Assembly: GCA_964543125.1 (NCBI GenBank)
Contig: CAZIWX010000107.1
Span: 1-8,351 of the forward strand
Source of the DNA: CAZIWX01 sp964543125
GTDB taxonomy: Bacteria > Fidelibacterota > UBA8477
Length of the DNA stretch: 8,351 nt
Reading direction: 5' to 3'
Part shown: piece by piece, positions 5,863 to 8,351 of the stretch
Numbering within the stretch: position 1 is the stretch's first letter
Layout: every line of letters begins with the position of its first letter
Notes under the pieces: generated by a model
The model's database searches: none
What the model was told of the DNA's origin: nothing
What the model saw: only the letters and a program-made list of their open reading frames with translations
Made by a program: the position numbers and the translations under genes

Positions 5863-6306
5863 TTAAATATTATCCAACTCAGTCCGAAAAGCATCGACAT
5901 CCCGAAACTGACGATACACACTGGCAAACCGGACATACGCAACCTGGTCCAAATTCGCCAGATGTGTCATGACAATTTCACCAATCTGCTTTGATGAAAT
6001 TTCAGCTTGACTGAGCTCATTAATATCCTGAATAATTTTATCCACCTCCGCATTCAGTGTATCCATGGAAATGGGACGTTTGTTACAAGCGATAACCAGA
6101 CTCTTGACAATTTTATCGCGATTAAAGGCTTCCCGTTTTTGGTCGCTCTTGATAACCATTAGGGTTTCCGATTCCACATACTCATAGGTTGTGAATCGGT
6201 ACTGGCATTTAAGGCATTCCCGGCGACGGCGAATGGCGGTTCCTTCTTGAGTGGAGCGGGAATCCACGACACGCGTGTCATCGTGTTTACATTTGGGACA
6301 ATTCAT
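5863..6306 (-). CDS. nrdR: Transcriptional repressor NrdR
   Basis: A 147-residue protein, the usual NrdR length. The N-terminal zinc ribbon has Cys3, Cys6, Cys31 and Cys34 (MNCPKC...ECLKC) with the typical VVDSR and RRRREC segments. The ATP-cone follows (about 49-139), with VIKSDQKREAFNRDKI (51-66) and the family end VAYVRFASVYRQF (122-134). NrdR senses ATP/dATP and represses ribonucleotide reductase genes by binding paired NrdR boxes. Its ATG overlaps the glyA stop as ATGA, and no Shine-Dalgarno is visible, so translation probably depends on coupling to glyA. No ribonucleotide reductase gene or NrdR box is recognised in the window, so its targets must lie elsewhere. A glyA-nrdR pairing is seen in other bacteria and fits one-carbon/deoxynucleotide supply. 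Confidence 0.97.
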   Translation of the reverse strand: MNCPKCKHDDTRVVDSRSTQEGTAIRRRRECLKCQYRFTTYEYVESETLMVIKSDQKREAFNRDKIVKSLVIACNKRPISMDTLNAEVDKIIQDINELSQAEISSKQIGEIVMTHLANLDQVAYVRFASVYRQFRDVDAFRTELDNI

Positions 6307-7601
6307 AGGATGTCACGATATAAAGGAAATTGTTCAGTTACTGCCATCACTTCCTCCCGAATTGATTTAAGACCACTTTCGTCGTCAGGCGCTTTTAAAA
6401 CTTTATCAATCAACCGCGCAACCTGACGCATTTCAGGCTTACCAAAACCACGGGTTGTGAGCGCGGCGGTGCCAATTCGGATTCCACTGGTAATGAGTGG
6501 ACTACGGTGGTCAAAAGGGACCATATTCTTGTTTACCGTGATACCCGCTTTTTCCAAAATCCGTTCAGCTTTTTTACCCGATATATCCAGCCTGGTGAGA
6601 TCGATCAACATTAAATGATTATCAGTCCCGTTTGAAACCAGGTCAAAACCGAATCCCATCAATGATTCAGCCAGAGTCTTCGCATTTTCAATCGTACGTT
6701 GCGCGTAGGCTTTGAAATCCGGCCGTAATGCTTCACCAAAGGCAACCGCCTTCGCGGCAATTATATGCATCAGCGGACCGCCCTGGATTCCCGGCATAAC
6801 ATTACTGTCAAGCAACTCGGAAATCATTTTCGTGCGACCGGATTTTGGCGCAACAATCCCGAATGGATTTTCAAAATCCTGCCCCATGAGAATCAATCCA
6901 CCGCGCGGTCCCCGTAATGTCTTATGAGTGGTCGAAGTTACCACATGACAGAATGGTAATGGATCAGGATGGAGCTTGGCTGCGATCAGACCCGCCGGAT
7001 GAGCGACATCCGCCATGAGAAATGCCCCCACTTCGTCCGCGATTTCACGAAAACGCTTAAAATCGTAATGGCGCGGATACGCGCTGGCCCCGGCAATGAT
7101 CAGCTTGGGTTGCTGAGCCCGCGCCAAATCCCGAACCTGATCATAATCGATGTACCCGGTTGCCCGATCAACTCCGTAGCTCACAATATTAAAAAACCGG
7201 CCGGAGAAATTTACCGGGCTACCGTGGGTCAGGTGACCACCATGCGCCAGAGCCATTCCTAAAACTTTGTCGCCGGGTTGAAGCAAGGTAAAATAAACCG
7301 CCATATTAGCTTGTGAGCCTGAATGCGGTTGGACATTGGCGTATTCCGCTCCAAAGAGTGTTTTAACTCGGTCAAGGGCGAGATTCTCCGCTTCATCCAC
7401 CGGATCGCAGCCTCCGTAATAACGTCGGCCGGGATAACCTTCGGCGTACTTGTTGGTCATAACAGATCCGGCCGTCTCCAACACAGCCTGACTGACGAAA
7501 TTTTCGGAAGCGATCAATTCCAGCGTATTTGCTTCGCGATCCCGCTCATGTAAAATCGACTGAAATATCTCAGGGTCGGATTGCCGGAGTTTCTCTAACA
7601 T
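6303..7601 (-). CDS. glyA: Serine hydroxymethyltransferase
   Basis: A 432-residue, full-length PLP enzyme that converts serine plus tetrahydrofolate to glycine plus 5,10-methylenetetrahydrofolate, the main one-carbon entry. Visible motifs are LELIASENFVS (28-38), NKYAEGYPGRRYYGGC (50-65), VQPHSGSQAN (90-99), MADVAHPAGLIA (196-207) with Asp198 and His201, the PLP-lysine motif TSTTHKTLRGPRGG with Lys227, and SGIRIGTAALTTRG (372-385). The segment DFENPFGIVAPKSGRTKMISELLDSNVMPG is longer than in E. coli GlyA and is like Bacteroidota-type enzymes, a lineage clue from memory. It starts one base after the rpiB stop codon, with AGGA seven bases before the ATG, and overlaps nrdR by 4 bp. No residue expected for catalysis appears to be missing. 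Confidence 0.97.
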   Translation of the reverse strand: MLEKLRQSDPEIFQSILHERDREANTLELIASENFVSQAVLETAGSVMTNKYAEGYPGRRYYGGCDPVDEAENLALDRVKTLFGAEYANVQPHSGSQANMAVYFTLLQPGDKVLGMALAHGGHLTHGSPVNFSGRFFNIVSYGVDRATGYIDYDQVRDLARAQQPKLIIAGASAYPRHYDFKRFREIADEVGAFLMADVAHPAGLIAAKLHPDPLPFCHVVTSTTHKTLRGPRGGLILMGQDFENPFGIVAPKSGRTKMISELLDSNVMPGIQGGPLMHIIAAKAVAFGEALRPDFKAYAQRTIENAKTLAESLMGFGFDLVSNGTDNHLMLIDLTRLDISGKKAERILEKAGITVNKNMVPFDHRSPLITSGIRIGTAALTTRGFGKPEMRQVARLIDKVLKAPDDESGLKSIREEVMAVTEQFPLYRDIL

Positions 7602-7602
7602 T

Positions 7603-8043
7603 TTAGCGTCCTGTCAAAGTGTGAATTTTATTAACCCGGTTCAAATGACGGCCACCCTCAAAGGGTGTTTCCAACCATGTCATGCTAATTTCTTTGATTT
7701 CCGCGATGGTTTGAAAACGGCCGCCCAGGCAGAGTATATTTGCGTTATTATGCTGCCGGCTCAGGCGCGCCAGCTCGGGTGTATAACACAAGGCGGCCCG
7801 AATGTCTATGACTTTGTTGGCAACAATGGACATGCCAATTCCGGTCCCGCAAATTAAAATTCCAAACTCAGCTTGTCCCGCTTGTACGGCGCGAGTCACT
7901 TGGATTGCGTAATCCGGATAGTCCACCGGAGTTTTTGAATCACATCCGAAGTCAGATACGGTATACCCATTTTCTTGGAGGAAATTTATTAGAGCTGATT
8001 TCGCTTGAAAACCAGCATGATCCGAGCCCAAGGCCAATTGCAT
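7603..8043 (-). CDS. rpiB: Ribose-5-phosphate isomerase B (RpiB/LacAB family)
   Basis: A 146-residue cytoplasmic enzyme of normal family length, interconverting ribose-5-phosphate and ribulose-5-phosphate. It has LGSDHAGFQAK (5-15) with Asp8 and His9, the VDYPDYA motif (40-46), the catalytic Cys65 in ICGTGIGMSI (64-73), His98 in RQHNNANILCLGGR (96-109), and FEGGRH near the C-terminus (128-133). The ATG at 8041-8043 gives the family start MQLALGSDHAG and has GAGAGG eight bases upstream. An upstream in-frame ATG at 8121 would add 26 unrelated residues and overlap the preceding gene. It is followed by glyA after a single base, so the two are surely co-transcribed. RpiB rather than LacA/B is chosen on the active-site pattern and gene context. 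Confidence 0.95.
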   Translation of the reverse strand: MQLALGSDHAGFQAKSALINFLQENGYTVSDFGCDSKTPVDYPDYAIQVTRAVQAGQAEFGILICGTGIGMSIVANKVIDIRAALCYTPELARLSRQHNNANILCLGGRFQTIAEIKEISMTWLETPFEGGRHLNRVNKIHTLTGR

Positions 8044-8057
8044 TTCGTTATCCTCTC
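8041..8057 (-). promoter_or_regulatory. Ribosome binding site and start codon of rpiB
   Basis: GAGAGG (8052-8057) lies eight bases before the ATG at 8041-8043. It decides the rpiB start in favour of the family-length protein rather than the ATG at 8121. Confidence 0.65.
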
Positions 8058-8075
8058 CCGACCATCCGGATCCGG

Positions 8076-8351
8076 TTATTTGGCAGGTGCTTTCACCTTC
8101 CGGTGTAGCCAGGAATAACAATCCTTTTGTGGCGTAGCATAACCCTTTTTATCCACATAGTCGTCCCGGTAAAAAAACCAATCGCCTCGCTGCGGAATTC
8201 GGGCTTCGCCCAGAAAATCTATCTTGCTCTGACTTTTAGTGTATTTCAGGTTTTTAGCGTGAACATAGTCTTCGTAAGCCATCAGAAAAACGAGCTTATC
8301 ACTGAAATCCGGTACCGAGCCCGTGCAAGCATTGGCAATATCTTCATAAAC
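8076..8351 (-). CDS. Unrecognised protein, C-terminal part (truncated by window edge)
   Basis: An open frame runs from the window edge to a stop at 8076-8078, giving the last 91 residues of a protein whose start lies outside. An internal ATG at 8282 exists, but the frame is open upstream of it to the edge, so a longer protein is likely. The visible part is hydrophilic and rich in aromatic and charged residues (GDWFFYRDDYVDKKGY, KDCYSWLHRK), with two Cys and a basic C-terminal tail. No membrane segment or secretion signal is seen. It ends 32 bp before rpiB, in the same direction, so it probably belongs to that operon. I do not recognise the family. The coding call rests on frame openness, operon-like spacing and protein-like composition. 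Confidence 0.65.
   Translation of the reverse strand, partial: VYEDIANACTGSVPDFSDKLVFLMAYEDYVHAKNLKYTKSQSKIDFLGEARIPQRGDWFFYRDDYVDKKGYATPQKDCYSWLHRKVKAPAK

Noticed and set aside
6969..7262. Plus-strand open frame of 97 codons antisense to glyA (and similar frames opposite the other genes)
   Set aside because: These are complementary-strand shadows of strongly conserved genes, with no recognisable protein content or own signals.
7603..8121. A 172-residue version of RpiB starting at 8121
   Set aside because: It overlaps the preceding gene by 46 bp and adds 26 residues not found in the family. The start at 8043 has a better ribosome binding site.

Overview
The window comes from a Gram-negative bacterium, most likely of the FCB superphylum (Marinimicrobia-, Calditrichaeota- or Bacteroidota-related). 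The evidence is a PorV/PorQ-type outer-membrane barrel, a secreted protein with a 'YPNP' FlgD-like/type IX sorting-like C-terminal domain, a serine hydroxymethyltransferase with a Bacteroidota-like central segment, and an MlaF-type ATPase. The exact phylum is inference. Every gene I can support is on the minus strand, so transcription runs from high to low coordinates. I see no mobile element, CRISPR array, tRNA or rRNA.

Housekeeping block (8351 down to 4818): the C-terminal end of an unrecognised protein, then rpiB (ribose-5-phosphate isomerase B), glyA (serine hydroxymethyltransferase), nrdR (repressor of ribonucleotide reductase genes), an mlaF-like lipid-transport ATPase and a small Trm112/UPF0434 (YcaR-like) protein. 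The genes are packed as an operon: 32-bp gap, 1-bp gap, 4-bp ATGA overlap, 42-bp gap containing a perfect palindrome, and 8-bp overlap. RpiB, GlyA and NrdR have linked themes of pentose phosphate, one-carbon and deoxynucleotide supply. The mlaF-like gene has no mlaE or mlaD beside it.

Intergenic control region (4817 to 4566): this 252-bp gap holds a 24-bp imperfect palindrome, a near-consensus sigma70-type promoter (TTGACA, 17 bp, TATATT), a leader of about 150 nt, and an intrinsic-terminator-like hairpin with a U-run that ends directly before the Shine-Dalgarno of the next gene. This looks like an attenuated leader or a small independent transcript.

Secreted cassette (4565 down to 1): a PorV/PorQ-family barrel protein with an Asp/Gly/Asn-rich insertion, a 940-residue secreted M6 (immune-inhibitor-A-like) protein, and the N-terminus of a periplasmic or secreted peptidase-MA/TolB-propeller-like protein cut by the window edge. 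The M6 homologue keeps the scaffold around the active site, but the zinc motif HExGHxxGLPD is replaced by LMLGFSLGLEP. It is therefore predicted to be a pseudoprotease that keeps its signal peptide and sorting-type domain. This and the leader in front of the cassette are the two most interesting observations.
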